Below, one piece after another: positions 1 through 7,684 of a stretch of DNA of 64,000 nt. The stretch is taken from NCBI RefSeq assembly GCF_005222485.1, contig NZ_CP029078.1, positions 7,503,501 through 7,567,500 on the forward strand. Direction: 5' to 3'. The DNA is from Streptomyces griseoviridis. Lineage in GTDB: Bacteria > Actinomycetota > Actinomycetes > Streptomycetales > Streptomycetaceae. The notes under the pieces were generated by a model. That model was not told the origin of the DNA and ran no database searches. It saw nothing but the letters and a program-made list of their open reading frames with translations. Positions within the stretch are counted from its first letter, which is position 1. Each line of letters opens with the position of its first letter. Made by a program: the position numbers and the translations under genes.

Positions 1-383
1 CGCGCGAAGCCCAGCATGCAGGCGACGTGGACGTCGTGGCCGCAGGCGTGCATGACCGGTACCTCGTTGCCCGACCGGTCGGTGGTGGTCGCGGTCGAGG
101 CGTAGGGCAGTCCGGTGGCCTCCTTCACCGGCAGTGCGTCCATGTCGGCCCGCAGCAGCACGGTGGGCCCGTCGCCGTGTTTCAGGACGCCGCAGACTCC
201 GGTGCCGCCGATGCCGTCGGTGACCTCGTATCCCCAGTCGCGCAGCCGGTCGGCCACCCGCGCGGACGTCCTGGTCTCGGCCAGGCCGAGTTCAGGGTGC
301 GCGTGCAGGTCCCGGTAGAAGTCCTCGACCTGCTGCCTGACGTCGTCCAGGCCCTGAAGAACTCTGTCAGCCGCGGCGGTCAT
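1..383 (-). CDS. M20 family amidohydrolase/peptidase, N-terminal part; 3' end outside window
   Basis: The visible 127 codons form the N-terminal part of a zinc-dependent M20 amidohydrolase (hippurate hydrolase / N-acyl amino acid amidohydrolase type), which hydrolyses amide bonds of acylated amino acids. Reading the minus strand I see HAHPEL near residue 27, the metal-binding stretch LLRADMDALPV near residue 76, and HACGHDVH near residue 112, whose Cys and His residues bind the metals in this family. The ATG at 383 has a GAGGAG ribosome site just upstream. The start lies inside the last codons of the TRIC gene (17-bp overlap), so the two are probably translationally coupled. Substrate cannot be told. 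Confidence 0.85.
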   Translation of the reverse strand, partial: MTAAADRVLQGLDDVRQQVEDFYRDLHAHPELGLAETRTSARVADRLRDWGYEVTDGIGGTGVCGVLKHGDGPTVLLRADMDALPVKEATGLPYASTATTTDRSGNEVPVMHACGHDVHVACMLGFA

Positions 384-1098
384 CGGGGGGCTCCTCGTCG
401 TTGGAGCGGTGGAAGGGGCGTCTGCCCTTCGAACGGACCTTGCGCACCGCTTCGGACGGCTCCAGAGGAAGGCCGCCGGGAAGCGCCCAGCCGCGCCGGT
501 TGGCCACCAGGCGCAGCAGCACGGCGCCCAGTACACCGCAGACGATGCCGACGGTGGGCACTCCCAAGCCTGCGCACAGGATGTAGAGCGCCGACACGAG
601 GACGGCGACCGTCGCGTAGAGGCCGTTCCCGCCCAGTACAGCCGGAACCCGGCGGAGCAGCAAGTCGCGGACCGCGCCGCCGCCCACGGCCGTGATGGTG
701 CCCAGCAGCACCGCGGGCAGCCAGCCGAGACCGGCGGCAAGCGTCTTCTGCGCACCCGCGATGGCCCAGAAACCCAGCACGGCCGCGTCCAGCCAGGCGA
801 ACATGCGACCCCACTGCTCCTCGCCCAGCACGGCGAGGAAGGCCAGCAGGGCGCCGATGAAGGCAGTGGGCAGGTAGGCCGGGTCGGTGAGTGCCACCGG
901 GGTGCCGTGCTGGAGCAGCGTGTCGCGGATGATGCCGCCGCCGAGGCCGGAGACCGTACCGACGGCCAGGTAGCCGAAGAGATCGAGACCCTCGGCTCGG
1001 GCGACCACACCGCCGAGCAGGCCGCAGATCAGCACGCCGGCCAGGTCGAGGTACCCGGTGACCGTGTTCACTTCCGCCGGTGTCAGCCATGAGGTCAT
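367..1098 (-). CDS. TRIC (UPF0126) family trimeric intracellular cation channel
   Basis: A 243-residue integral membrane protein with about seven hydrophobic segments and the two glycine-rich repeats of bacterial TRIC channels: SGLGGGIIRDTL in the first half and AVGGGAVRDLLL in the second. Members form trimeric K+-conducting pores. I chose the ATG at 1098 because GGAGGAGG lies just before it and the channel fold begins there; the open frame runs 27 codons further upstream without a better start. It ends with a basic tail (RKVRSKGRR). It overlaps the start of the downstream M20 gene by 17 bp, forming a two-gene unit. Confidence 0.85.
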   Translation of the reverse strand: MTSWLTPAEVNTVTGYLDLAGVLICGLLGGVVARAEGLDLFGYLAVGTVSGLGGGIIRDTLLQHGTPVALTDPAYLPTAFIGALLAFLAVLGEEQWGRMFAWLDAAVLGFWAIAGAQKTLAAGLGWLPAVLLGTITAVGGGAVRDLLLRRVPAVLGGNGLYATVAVLVSALYILCAGLGVPTVGIVCGVLGAVLLRLVANRRGWALPGGLPLEPSEAVRKVRSKGRRPFHRSNDEEPPDDRRG

Positions 1099-1696
1099 GC
1101 CTCCTCCCCAACTGTCCACATCGTCGGGCCACGGTCCGGTGTCCGCACCTCCAGATCGACGCGGGCGCCCGCTTGCCACGCCGAGCCGGCCGGGACGACT
1201 CCGGCTCCGGCTCCGGCGTCGGCTCCAGCGCCGGCTCGAACAGGTGGCGTGTCTCCAGCCGATCCGATCCGGTCTGGTCCAGTCCGGTCCGATCCGGTCC
1301 GCTCTGCCGTCCCGTCGCGGGCGGAGCAGGGCCTCGGTCGCCGTCGCCGTGGGCAGGCGACCGCCGTCCCTGTCTCCCTCGGCGCAGCCATGACATCCGG
1401 CGGACGCGGCGACGGCGTCAGGGGAGGCTTCGGCCCCGGTCCTGGGGCGGGGGGGGCAGATCGTTCCTGGTCAGGGTCTGCTTCCGGCGGAGGGGCGGGG
1501 CGGCCGGTGCTGCTGGGAGCGGCTGGGGGAGCTGCCTGTGCCCACTCGAAAGTGCGCGGTGTCAGATGAGTGTTCGGGGGTGTTCGGGCGGGCGGGTTTG
1601 CCAGGGCCTCAGCCGTCAGGATATTGCTTCCCGTGATGAGGAAGTCACCGTCTGTCGCGTGCGCCGATGGTCGTGCACGGGGGGAATCGAGGACAC
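1099..1696. other. intergenic region, about 600 bp, GC-rich with short repeats
   Basis: I find no convincing gene here. Several frames are open on both strands, but their products are Pro/Arg/Ser-rich and resemble nothing. The region must contain the promoter of the TRIC-M20 unit (minus strand) and of the methyltransferase (plus strand). It holds runs of CCGGCT (1197-1236) and the pentamer array listed separately. Confidence 0.5.
1261..1305. repeat. array of nine degenerate pentamers (NRTCC)
   Basis: Nine consecutive 5-bp units read GATCC, GATCC, GGTCT, GGTCC, AGTCC, GGTCC, GATCC, GGTCC, GCTCT. The array sits in the gap between the TRIC gene and the methyltransferase. A second nine-unit pentamer array with a related core (AGRTC) is at 5791-5835. 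Function unknown; it could be slippage-generated or a multi-site protein target. Confidence 0.6.
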
Positions 1697-2536
1697 GTGA
1701 GCAGTGCGGCAGCCCCGGTACGGGACGGGGATTCTTCGGGGGACGCCGAGTATCTGCTCGGATCCTCGCGCGCCGAGCGGGAGCGGCTCCTCGCCCAATG
1801 TGCACTCTTGCGGCCCGCCTCAGCGACCCTCCTGGACGGAATTCCCCTGCCGTCGAACGCGAAGGTGCTCGACCTGGGCTGCGGCCCGCTGGGCATCCTC
1901 GACCTTCTCAGCGAACGGGTCGGCCCCACCGGGGAGGTCACCGGCCTCGACACCGATCATCGGATGATCGGCTGGGCCCGGGAGTCCGTCACCGAACTCG
2001 CCCTCGGCAACGTAGAAGTCCGCCACGGAGCCCTGCCGCCCACCACCGCCGCCGAGGCGTTGTACGACCTCGCCCACTGCCGGCTGCTGCTGATCAACAC
2101 CACTCACCCCCGCCGGATTCTGGACTCGATGGCCGCCGCGGTCAGGACCGGGGGGTGGGTCGCGGTCCAGGAGCTCGACTGGGCCACCTGGCAGTGCGAC
2201 CCGCCGCACCCCGCGTGGAGCCGGCTCAAGGACCTGCTCGCCCAGGTCTTCGGAGGCGACGTCCACATCGGCGCCCGGCTGCCCGGCCTCGTGCGGGAAG
2301 CCGGCCTCACGGACGTCCGCACCAGCGCCCACACCTACTACTGGCAGCCGGGTGACCGCTACCAGACCCTGCTCCTCTCCTTCGCCGGTCTCTTCCGCGA
2401 CCGGCTCCTGCGCCACACCCCGCTCACCTCCCAGGAACTCGACTCGCTCATCAGCACACTCCGCGACCACCTCGGCCGGCCCCACACCACCGTCCGCGAG
2501 AGCCTCCTCGTACAAGTGCGGGCCCGCAAACCCTGA
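1697..2536 (+). CDS. class I SAM-dependent methyltransferase
   Basis: A 279-residue methyltransferase. Motif I is VLDLGCGPLG (about residues 54-63), followed by the acidic SAM-ribose position in VTGLDTDH and the post-I segments DLAHCRLLL and VAVQELDW. The substrate is not evident. I place the start at the GTG at 1697, which has GAGGA 4 nt upstream; a GTG at 1667 in the same frame has no ribosome site. The gene stands alone, with no operon partner. Confidence 0.8.
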   Translation: MSSAAAPVRDGDSSGDAEYLLGSSRAERERLLAQCALLRPASATLLDGIPLPSNAKVLDLGCGPLGILDLLSERVGPTGEVTGLDTDHRMIGWARESVTELALGNVEVRHGALPPTTAAEALYDLAHCRLLLINTTHPRRILDSMAAAVRTGGWVAVQELDWATWQCDPPHPAWSRLKDLLAQVFGGDVHIGARLPGLVREAGLTDVRTSAHTYYWQPGDRYQTLLLSFAGLFRDRLLRHTPLTSQELDSLISTLRDHLGRPHTTVRESLLVQVRARKP

Positions 2537-2619
2537 CGGCCACAGCCGCGAGGCCGGTCGGGGGCGTTGGGTGATCACGCCCCCAACAACCGCCGGACGC
2601 AACCCGGTTGATCAGACGG

Positions 2620-2755
2620 AAGGCGAAACGCAGAAGCTCGCGGTAGCGACTGGCGTGCGCCGCGAGGTTCTCGTCGGAGACCGTGCGGACGCCGTGGAGG
2701 ACCAGCGGCTCGTCAAGACGCCTGCCGGTCGGACGGGCGGTGGCGTCGAGGGGCG
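2620..2755 (-). pseudogene. C-terminal remnant of a flavodoxin-fold NAD(P)H oxidoreductase (KefF/MdaB type)
   Basis: The minus strand encodes a short stretch with EPLVLHGVRTVSDENL followed by RYRELL. This matches the C-terminal end of NAD(P)H quinone oxidoreductases of the flavodoxin-like fold, where a VxHGVR segment and a final RYRxLL helix are typical. No N-terminal half, start codon or proper stop is present. It abuts a TetR C-terminal remnant transcribed the other way, as expected if the middle of a divergent regulator/oxidoreductase pair was deleted. Confidence 0.5.
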
Positions 2756-2761
2756 CCAGCG

Positions 2762-2998
2762 ACTGGGCAGCGGGTCCGCGACTCGATGGGCGACCTGGCG
2801 GCCGAGGCCCGCGCCGCCGACCCCGAGCGGCTCGCCGACGGACTGGTCCTCGTCCTCAACGGCGTCTACGTCACCGTCACCGTCACCGCCACCGTCACCG
2901 TCCTCGGCCCCGAAAGCCCCGAGGGCCCCGCGCGGTGCATCGCTGAACTCGGCCGCCGCCTCGTCGAGGCCGCCTGCGACGGACCAGGCCGCCCCTGA
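2762..2998 (+). pseudogene. C-terminal remnant of a TetR-family regulator
   Basis: The frame ending at TGA 2996-2998 reads VRDSMGDLAAEARAADPERL and then a dimerisation-helix-like LADGLVLVLNG, as in the ligand-binding half of TetR regulators. The DNA-binding half is missing. A GTCACC hexamer microsatellite (about 2871-2902) has inserted a run of Val-Thr pairs into the remnant, which would disturb the fold. It starts within a few bases of the oxidoreductase remnant on the opposite strand. Confidence 0.5.
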
Positions 2999-3038
2999 GG
3001 CGGGTACGGCGTCCGAGCGCCGTGATCGTGGCTCCCCG

Positions 3039-3893
3039 TCACACCGCTGCTGCCGCGTCCGGACCGGCCAGGAACGGACGCAGCAGCGCGAGCAGGGCGC
3101 GCGGCCGGTGCAGGGGGATGATGTGGCCGCAGTTCTCGATGACGTGTCCGGTGAGGTCGTCCGTGAACGGGCGGAGCTGGCGTTCCAGCGCGGCGCCGAC
3201 GGGCTGAGCGCCCAGCGCCATCGTCGGCACCGTCAGGCGGGCGGTGGCGACCGCGCGCTCGATCTGGGCCGCGCTCTCGGGCAGGGCCCGGTAGGTCGAG
3301 AACGCGCGGCTCAACGCCTGGCGGCCGGTGTACGCGCGGACGAAGGCGTCCCGGACGGCGGGACGCACCCCGTCGCCGAGGGTGCCCATGCGCAGGAACC
3401 AGTCGACGTACTCGGCCTCGTGGCCGTCGAGAACGGTCTCGGCGAGGCCGGGCGCGGCGGAGTGGAAGCCGAACCACCAGGGTGGCCCGCCGGCGAGGAA
3501 GTCCTCGGCCCCGGGCAGCCGGCCCAGCAGGGACTCCATCACGACCAGGCGCCGGACCAGGCGGGGGTGGCGCAGGGCGAGGAGGAAGGCCGGCGGAGTG
3601 CCCGCGTCGATGCCCACCACCGCCGCCGAGGACACACCGAGCGCGGTGAGCAGCGCCGCGGCGTCCTCGGCGAGGGTGCCCGCGTCGTACCCGGAGGTGG
3701 CCGGGCCGCTCGCGCCGAACCCGCGCAGGTCCGGCGCGATGACGCGGTGGCGGGCGGACAGCTCGGCCATGACGTCCGTCCACAGCTCCCAGGTGTGCGG
3801 GAAGCCGTGCAGCAGCAGGACGGCGGGGCCCGATCCGGCGAGGGCGACGTTCAGTTCGACACCGTTGACGCGGACGCGACGCAGCTCGGGCAC
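3039..3893 (-). CDS. alpha/beta hydrolase, epoxide-hydrolase-like
   Basis: A 284-residue alpha/beta hydrolase. The oxyanion motif HGFPHTW is near residue 29. The nucleophile elbow reads GIDAG, so the nucleophile is Asp (about residue 96) rather than Ser, as in epoxide hydrolases and haloalkane dehalogenases. The catalytic His is in CGHIIP near the C terminus. I prefer the GTG at 3893, with GGAG 6 nt upstream and the family's usual N terminus; an in-frame ATG at 3965 would add 24 atypical residues and run into the promoter region. The HxlR regulator gene is divergent (133 bp away) and probably controls it. Confidence 0.8.
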   Translation of the reverse strand: MPELRRVRVNGVELNVALAGSGPAVLLLHGFPHTWELWTDVMAELSARHRVIAPDLRGFGASGPATSGYDAGTLAEDAAALLTALGVSSAAVVGIDAGTPPAFLLALRHPRLVRRLVVMESLLGRLPGAEDFLAGGPPWWFGFHSAAPGLAETVLDGHEAEYVDWFLRMGTLGDGVRPAVRDAFVRAYTGRQALSRAFSTYRALPESAAQIERAVATARLTVPTMALGAQPVGAALERQLRPFTDDLTGHVIENCGHIIPLHRPRALLALLRPFLAGPDAAAAV

Positions 3894-4025
3894 GGTGGAC
3901 TCCAGACGTGGTGGGGAGCAGAGGTGGTGAGGAACGGTGGCGGTGAGGAATAGTGACCAGGTCACGGTAGGGAACTATGCTGGTCCGTCCAAGACGGCAC
4001 TTTCCCCTCAGGTGGTGAGCCCCAG

Positions 4026-4439
4026 GTGACCACGTCGAGACCCGGCGGACCCGACCCGCGGCCCGGTGAGCGCGGTGACCTGTTCGATCCGGACTGCCCG
4101 ACCCGCCGGCTGCTCGACCGCGTCGGCACCAAGTGGACGTCGATGGTGGTCAAGGTGCTGGCACGGGAGGCGCCGGGCGAGCTGCGCTTCGCGGATCTGC
4201 GGCGCCGGGTCCCGGGCGTCTCCCAGAAGATGCTGTCCGTCACGTTGCGGAGCCTGGTCCGTGACGGCCTGGTCGCGCGGCGGGTGGAGCCCACCGTGCC
4301 GCCGGCTGTCCACTACCGCCTCACCGAGCTGGGCCTGTCCCTTGAGGAACCGCTCTCCGCCCTGCGCGTCTGGGCCGAGACTCATATGTCGGCGATCGAC
4401 CGCAACAACCGGCTGGCCGACGAGTCGGCCGTCGACTGA
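4026..4439 (+). CDS. HxlR-family winged-helix transcriptional regulator
   Basis: A 137-residue HxlR regulator. The opening CPTRRLLDRVGTKWT and the helix-turn-helix stretch RFADLRRRVPGVSQKML are diagnostic, followed by LRSLVRDGLVARR and the wing TVPPAVHYRLT. HxlR proteins bind as dimers and often answer electrophiles or quinones through the N-terminal Cys (Cys24 here). The start is the GTG at 4026, with AGGTGGTGAG upstream. Divergent from the epoxide-hydrolase-like gene, so the shared 133-bp gap probably contains its operator. Confidence 0.9.
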   Translation: MTTSRPGGPDPRPGERGDLFDPDCPTRRLLDRVGTKWTSMVVKVLAREAPGELRFADLRRRVPGVSQKMLSVTLRSLVRDGLVARRVEPTVPPAVHYRLTELGLSLEEPLSALRVWAETHMSAIDRNNRLADESAVD

Positions 4440-4831
4440 GCGCGGTATCCGGTGACGTCAGCTCCGGGCGCCGGCGCGGCGTCGTGAGACGGCGTTCGTC
4501 GGGACGGGCTCCTGCTCGCAGCAACAGGTCCCGGGGCGGCTGCTGCTGGCGGTCCGAGCCTGGTCAAGCCCAAACAGCGTTCCGTCGGAGCCAGTTGGCA
4601 CGCCGAACGGCCAGTCGACCGGCCCGGCGGCGCCCGTTCGCCGAGGACGATAGGCACTCCGCGCGCAGATAGCAGCGCACCTCGCGCAGCGCGACCGTCT
4701 GCCCGGCGACCCACATGTACTCGTGCGAGATCGGCCGGCGACCGGTTGAGGCCGGTCGGAGAGATGAGGCCGACCGGGTCGTCAGGACGGGCCCCGGCAC
4801 GAGACGAACGCGCCGGACACCGACGCCGGGC
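4440..4831. other. intergenic region with a possible decayed reading frame
   Basis: About 390 bp between the HxlR gene and a small secreted-protein gene. I see no intact gene. The minus strand around 4657-4735 encodes YMWVAGQTVALREVRCYLRA, which resembles the WVAGE...LRRHL segment near the end of siderophore-interacting (SIP) flavoproteins, but nothing else of that family is present. A remnant is possible but weakly supported. Confidence 0.3.
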
Positions 4832-5206
4832 TCAGCGTGGCACGGGGGACAGTTGGAGCCTGGCCTTGCGGCCGGAGACCCACTTCACCCAGATCCGCAG
4901 GTTGTTGAGCTGGACAGTGCCGCCCGGACTGGTGCTGCCGCTGAGTCCCACTCCGTCCGTGGTGGTGGTCGACATGGCCACGAGTCGGGAGCTGATGTGC
5001 GTGACCTTGAACTGCTTGAAGCCGAACTTACGGCTGTTGACCTTGATGGTCTTGGGCGCCGACACCGTGATCGTGCATCGCCCGTCGTAGCAGGGCCCGT
5101 TGCGGGCGGCGGACGCCACCGGTGTCATCAGGCCGAACCCCAGTGTGCCCGCCATCGTCAACGTCATGACGGTCTTCACGGCTCGTCGGCGCATACCTGT
5201 GTTCAT
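4832..5206 (-). CDS. small secreted protein of unknown function
   Basis: I do not recognise a family. The 124-residue product has a Sec-type signal peptide: basic start (GMRRRAVK), hydrophobic core up to about residue 33, and cleavage near ASAA. The mature part of about 90 residues carries two cysteines (CYDGRC, likely a disulphide) and is rich in Thr, Ser and Val, suggesting a small beta-fold. The ATG at 5206 is 6 nt from AGGAGG; the adjacent ATG at 5209 is only 3 nt away. Two other small secreted-protein loci lie within 3 kb. Confidence 0.7.
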   Translation of the reverse strand: MNTGMRRRAVKTVMTLTMAGTLGFGLMTPVASAARNGPCYDGRCTITVSAPKTIKVNSRKFGFKQFKVTHISSRLVAMSTTTTDGVGLSGSTSPGGTVQLNNLRIWVKWVSGRKARLQLSPVPR

Positions 5207-5319
5207 CATGGACCTCCTGTTTCGAGGGGCATTCCTGTGTGGTGGGGAGTTGCTGCCGACGTTTCTCATCCACGGGTCCTGGAATCCCTCCCGAGATGCC
5301 GGGTTCCGCGCGAATCAAC

Positions 5320-5510
5320 TGGCGTTCGTCGGACCGCAGTTCACGAGGGCGCCGAGTTCGCACCGGACGGTCGAGGTGCCGCCGGGCGTGGCCCGGTTGC
5401 CGTGCTGGGCGGTGGCCGACAGGGAGGCGACGGACGCGATGGAGTCGACGAGCCGGCGTCTCGATGGAGTCGACGCGAGTCGGATTCGGGCCGTCCCTCT
5501 TCCGTCAGGG
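5320..5510 (-). pseudogene. decayed copy of the four-Cys secreted-protein gene at 7313-7678
   Basis: The minus strand encodes HGNRATPGGTSTVRCELGA, nearly the same as FGNRAVSGGTSTVWCDLGA at the C terminus of the gene at 7313-7678. The signal peptide and the middle with the other cysteines are missing, and no start with a ribosome site remains. The flanking upstream DNA (5505-5670) is also similar to that of the intact copy, so this is one duplicated locus with an internal deletion in this copy. Confidence 0.6.
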
Positions 5511-5670
5511 CGGCGGCTTCTTGCTTGATGCAACGCTAGATCGGGCCCGGCTCTCTCCGGCAGAGCGCACTCGACACCTCAACACGGCACGCGCGGCACG
5601 CCCCTCACGCGGCGCACGTCAGAGCGCCGACGAAAGGGGCGTATCGGTGTCATACGGGGACGGATTCCGG
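5505..5670. repeat. duplicated upstream region, copy A (partner 7685-7850)
   Basis: Blocks shared with copy B in the same order: CAACGCTAG (5531-5539), a 16-bp identical CTCTCCGGCAGAGCGC (5553-5568), CGCGGCACGCCCCT (5592-5605), a CCGACGAAAGG block (about 5627-5637) and CGGTGTCATACG (5645-5656). The spacing between blocks is nearly conserved. It lies upstream of the dead copy of the secreted-protein gene, so the repeat includes its former promoter. Confidence 0.7.
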
Positions 5671-5790
5671 TGCTCGACGGGCCACTTCCTCGACGGGAGC
5701 CAGGGACCGGTCTCGCAGAAGCACCGAGGCAGTGGTTCCCGGGCCTCGCGTGAACGACGGCCCCGCTCCCTCTCGACGCGGGCGAGGCCG

Positions 5791-5835
5791 TCAGATCAAG
5801 TCAGGTCAGATCAGGTCACGTCAGGTCAGATCAAG
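5791..5835. repeat. array of nine degenerate TCANN pentamers
   Basis: Nine consecutive units: TCAGA, TCAAG, TCAGG, TCAGA, TCAGG, TCACG, TCAGG, TCAGA, TCAAG. The array is intergenic, just past the 3' end of a minus-strand membrane-protein gene. It is unusually A-rich for this genome. It parallels the nine-unit array at 1261-1305. Confidence 0.7.
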
Positions 5836-5859
5836 GGAGTCGCCCCCTCGGCGACCTCG

Positions 5860-6303
5860 TCAACTCCGGTTACCTACAGGCGCGTTCCTCTGCAACCGGT
5901 ACCAGACGATCCCGGCGACGGCGACACCCGAGGCGACGTAGAGCCAGCGCGGCTCGGACGCGTCGGCTCCGGTGAGGGAAGACGTCGAGAGGGCGGTGGC
6001 GCAGACGACGGCCGCTGTCCAGCCCCACTTGGAGGCGGAACGCCTTCGCGCGCCCTGACGGCCCCGGACGACCGTGACCAGCGCATAGGCGCCGATGGCG
6101 AGGGCGAGGCCGATGAGGGCAGACGTCAGGCCCGGCATACCGTTCTGCGGAGCCTGTAGGGCCACGGCAGCGCCGAACAGGACCGCGCACGACGGCGGCA
6201 CCCAGACGGGCAGGGGCGGGCGCGCCACAGCGCGGTGGGGCGGGTGGGACTGGTGAGTCTGCCCGAGGCTGCTCCTGGCTTCTGCTGCGTCCATATCGGT
6301 CAT
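5860..6303 (-). CDS. small four-helix membrane protein of unknown function
   Basis: No family recognised. The 147-residue product has a polar, His/Pro-rich N-terminal tail of about 35 residues and then four hydrophobic segments (beginning near VLFGAAVAL, ALIGLALAI, WTAAVVCATAL and LYVASGVAVAG). A basic loop, RGRQGARRRSASK, lies between helices 2 and 3. I use the ATG at 6303; the ribosome site is weak and the ATG at 6294 is an alternative. It stands alone, convergent with nothing and divergent from the SnoaL-like gene. Confidence 0.6.
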   Translation of the reverse strand: MTDMDAAEARSSLGQTHQSHPPHRAVARPPLPVWVPPSCAVLFGAAVALQAPQNGMPGLTSALIGLALAIGAYALVTVVRGRQGARRRSASKWGWTAAVVCATALSTSSLTGADASEPRWLYVASGVAVAGIVWYRLQRNAPVGNRS

Positions 6304-6567
6304 TGTGGCAGCCGTCCGCCGACGCCCCTCATCCGGCATGACCAGGGGAGCGAGCGCGTGTGCAGGGCCTGAGCGGCACATGTTCCTGTTACTACGCCTC
6401 GCGCACCATCGCCTTCTGCAACCACTGCGGTCCCACCACTGTGACAGTCGTCCGCAGAGGCCGGATGGAGCCCCCGAGGTCGCGGACCAGGCCGGTACTG
6501 TGACCGGGATGATTCACCGCGGTCGGGAGACGGCTCACGGGACGAGCGCGGTCCGCTGGGCGACTGC

Positions 6568-6579
6568 TATTACTGGTGC
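6568..6579 (+). promoter_or_regulatory. -10 box for a leaderless transcript of the SnoaL-like gene
   Basis: TATTAC at 6568-6573 is followed by exactly 6 nt and then the ATG at 6580, the spacing expected if transcription begins at the A of the start codon. No ribosome site is present. The -35 region is not convincing. Confidence 0.45.
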
Positions 6580-6957
6580 ATGCAGGAAGAAATCGCACGG
6601 TCCGCGATCGACACGTTCATCTCCGCGTTCAACGCCTCGGACGACAGCTATGTGACTGCGCTGCTCGCCCAGGCCCTGACCTCGGACGTGGTTTTCTGGG
6701 GGCCGTTGGGCCGCAGTGAGGGGATCGAGGCGGTCGAGCGGTTCGTGCTGGACATCCGGCGCCACCCCGCGGGGACCGGCACGATGGTGCGCTGCTCCGG
6801 GGTGGACATGCCGGACGAGTGGGCCCGGTACCAGTGGGTCTTCACGACGCCGGACGGAGGCCCCCGCCTGGCGGGGACGGACGTCGTCCATCTGCGACGG
6901 AGCCTCATCGACCAGGTCATCGTCTTCGCGGGGGAGATCGAGCCGTCCGGCTCCTGA
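6580..6957 (+). CDS. SnoaL-like / NTF2-fold protein
   Basis: A 125-residue single-domain protein of the NTF2-like superfamily. The first helix ARSAIDTFISAFNASDD, the ALLAQALTSDVVFWGPLG segment, a FVLDIRRHPAG helix and the closing strands VVHLRRSLIDQVIVFAGEI are the usual order. Members bind small molecules or act as isomerases and hydrolases, but I see no assignable catalytic residues. No Shine-Dalgarno is visible and a -10 box sits 6 nt before the ATG, so it is probably translated from a leaderless mRNA. Confidence 0.7.
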   Translation: MQEEIARSAIDTFISAFNASDDSYVTALLAQALTSDVVFWGPLGRSEGIEAVERFVLDIRRHPAGTGTMVRCSGVDMPDEWARYQWVFTTPDGGPRLAGTDVVHLRRSLIDQVIVFAGEIEPSGS

Positions 6958-6958
6958 G

Positions 6959-7189
6959 TCATTCTCCTCTTGCGCCTTGCTCTCTCGCGGCCGATTCGGG
7001 ACGCGCGGTCAGCCAGGACGCCATCGGGTCGGGTTCCGGGTCGGGCGGCTCTGCTTCGCAGAACACGGGTGCTGGCCTCGGGTGACCGGCCGCACGGGCG
7101 GTCGCGATCACTCCGCTGGGGGAGTGATCGACGATGAACGGCGGCGGCTCCTCGCCCAGCGTCTCGATCAGTCGGTGGATGTCCTCCAC
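6959..7189 (-). CDS. small hypothetical protein
   Basis: A 76-residue reading frame starting at GTG 7189, with no recognised family. The first half (VEDIHRLIETLGEEPPPFIV) looks like a real amphipathic helix followed by a beta strand; the second half is Pro/Glu-rich. The frame stays open upstream of the GTG (GPYAIDESV), so the true start could be earlier, but it would run into the terminator hairpin of the preceding gene. Convergent with the SnoaL-like gene. Confidence 0.35.
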   Translation of the reverse strand: MEDIHRLIETLGEEPPPFIVDHSPSGVIATARAAGHPRPAPVFCEAEPPDPEPDPMASWLTARPESAAREQGARGE

Positions 7190-7225
7190 CGACTCGTCGA
7201 TCGCGTACGGCCCGTTCCCGCGACG

Positions 7226-7258
7226 CCGGCCCGCCGGGGTGTACCCCCGGCGGGCCGG
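7226..7258 (-). terminator. strong hairpin terminator of the four-Cys secreted-protein gene
   Basis: A perfect 14-bp stem (CCGGCCCGCCGGGG at 7226-7239 paired with 7245-7258) with a 5-nt loop. It lies about 55 bp past the stop of the gene at 7313-7678. There is no U-tract, as is common for Streptomyces terminators. Confidence 0.75.
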
Positions 7259-7312
7259 GACCCTGCCGGGTCCGTGGATCAGGTGGGCCCGTGGATCAGG
7301 TGAGCTCGTGGA

Positions 7313-7678
7313 TCAGGTGGGCTCGACCCTCACCGAGACCACGTAGGCGCCCAGGTCGCACCAGACGGTCGAAGTGCCGCCGGACACCGCGCGGTTGCCG
7401 AAGTGGACGTACCGGTAGCCCTGCTTGTCGCAGACGATGGACGCCGTGAACGCCCCGCCGGTACAGCTGACCGACGCGCCCTTGTGCCCTCCGCTGCCGG
7501 TGAGCGGGCGCGGGCTCCCGCAGTTGAGACCCCTGGCGGTGGCCGGGGCCGACGCGGCGGACGCTGCGGGAGCAGCGGCGGAGACGGCGGCGGTGGCCGG
7601 CGCGGCGGTGGCGAGCAGCCCCGCCCCCAGCATGGCCGCCGTCGCGGCGGAGCCGACAAATCGGTTTCGGACAGTCAC
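7313..7678 (-). CDS. small secreted four-cysteine protein of unknown function
   Basis: A 121-residue exported protein. The signal peptide has NRF then a hydrophobic stretch AATAAMLGAGLLATAA and an Ala-rich cleavage region; the mature part of about 75 residues has four Cys (GLNCGS, VSCTGG, IVCDKQ, VWCDLG), likely two disulphides. I do not recognise a named family. The start is GTG 7678 with GGGGGA just upstream. A decayed copy with its upstream region lies 2.1 kb away at 5320-5670. A 14-bp-stem terminator follows the gene. Confidence 0.7.
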   Translation of the reverse strand: MTVRNRFVGSAATAAMLGAGLLATAAPATAAVSAAAPAASAASAPATARGLNCGSPRPLTGSGGHKGASVSCTGGAFTASIVCDKQGYRYVHFGNRAVSGGTSTVWCDLGAYVVSVRVEPT

Positions 7679-7684
7679 ATTTCC

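Noticed and set aside
4657..4735. Siderophore-interacting-protein remnant
   Set aside because: Only about 20 residues resemble the family; kept as a remark in the intergenic entry but not called as a pseudogene.
4832..5206. Small secreted protein considered as a RiPP precursor
   Set aside because: It has a Sec signal peptide and a beta-rich mature part, and no lanthionine synthetase, YcaO or radical SAM gene is nearby.
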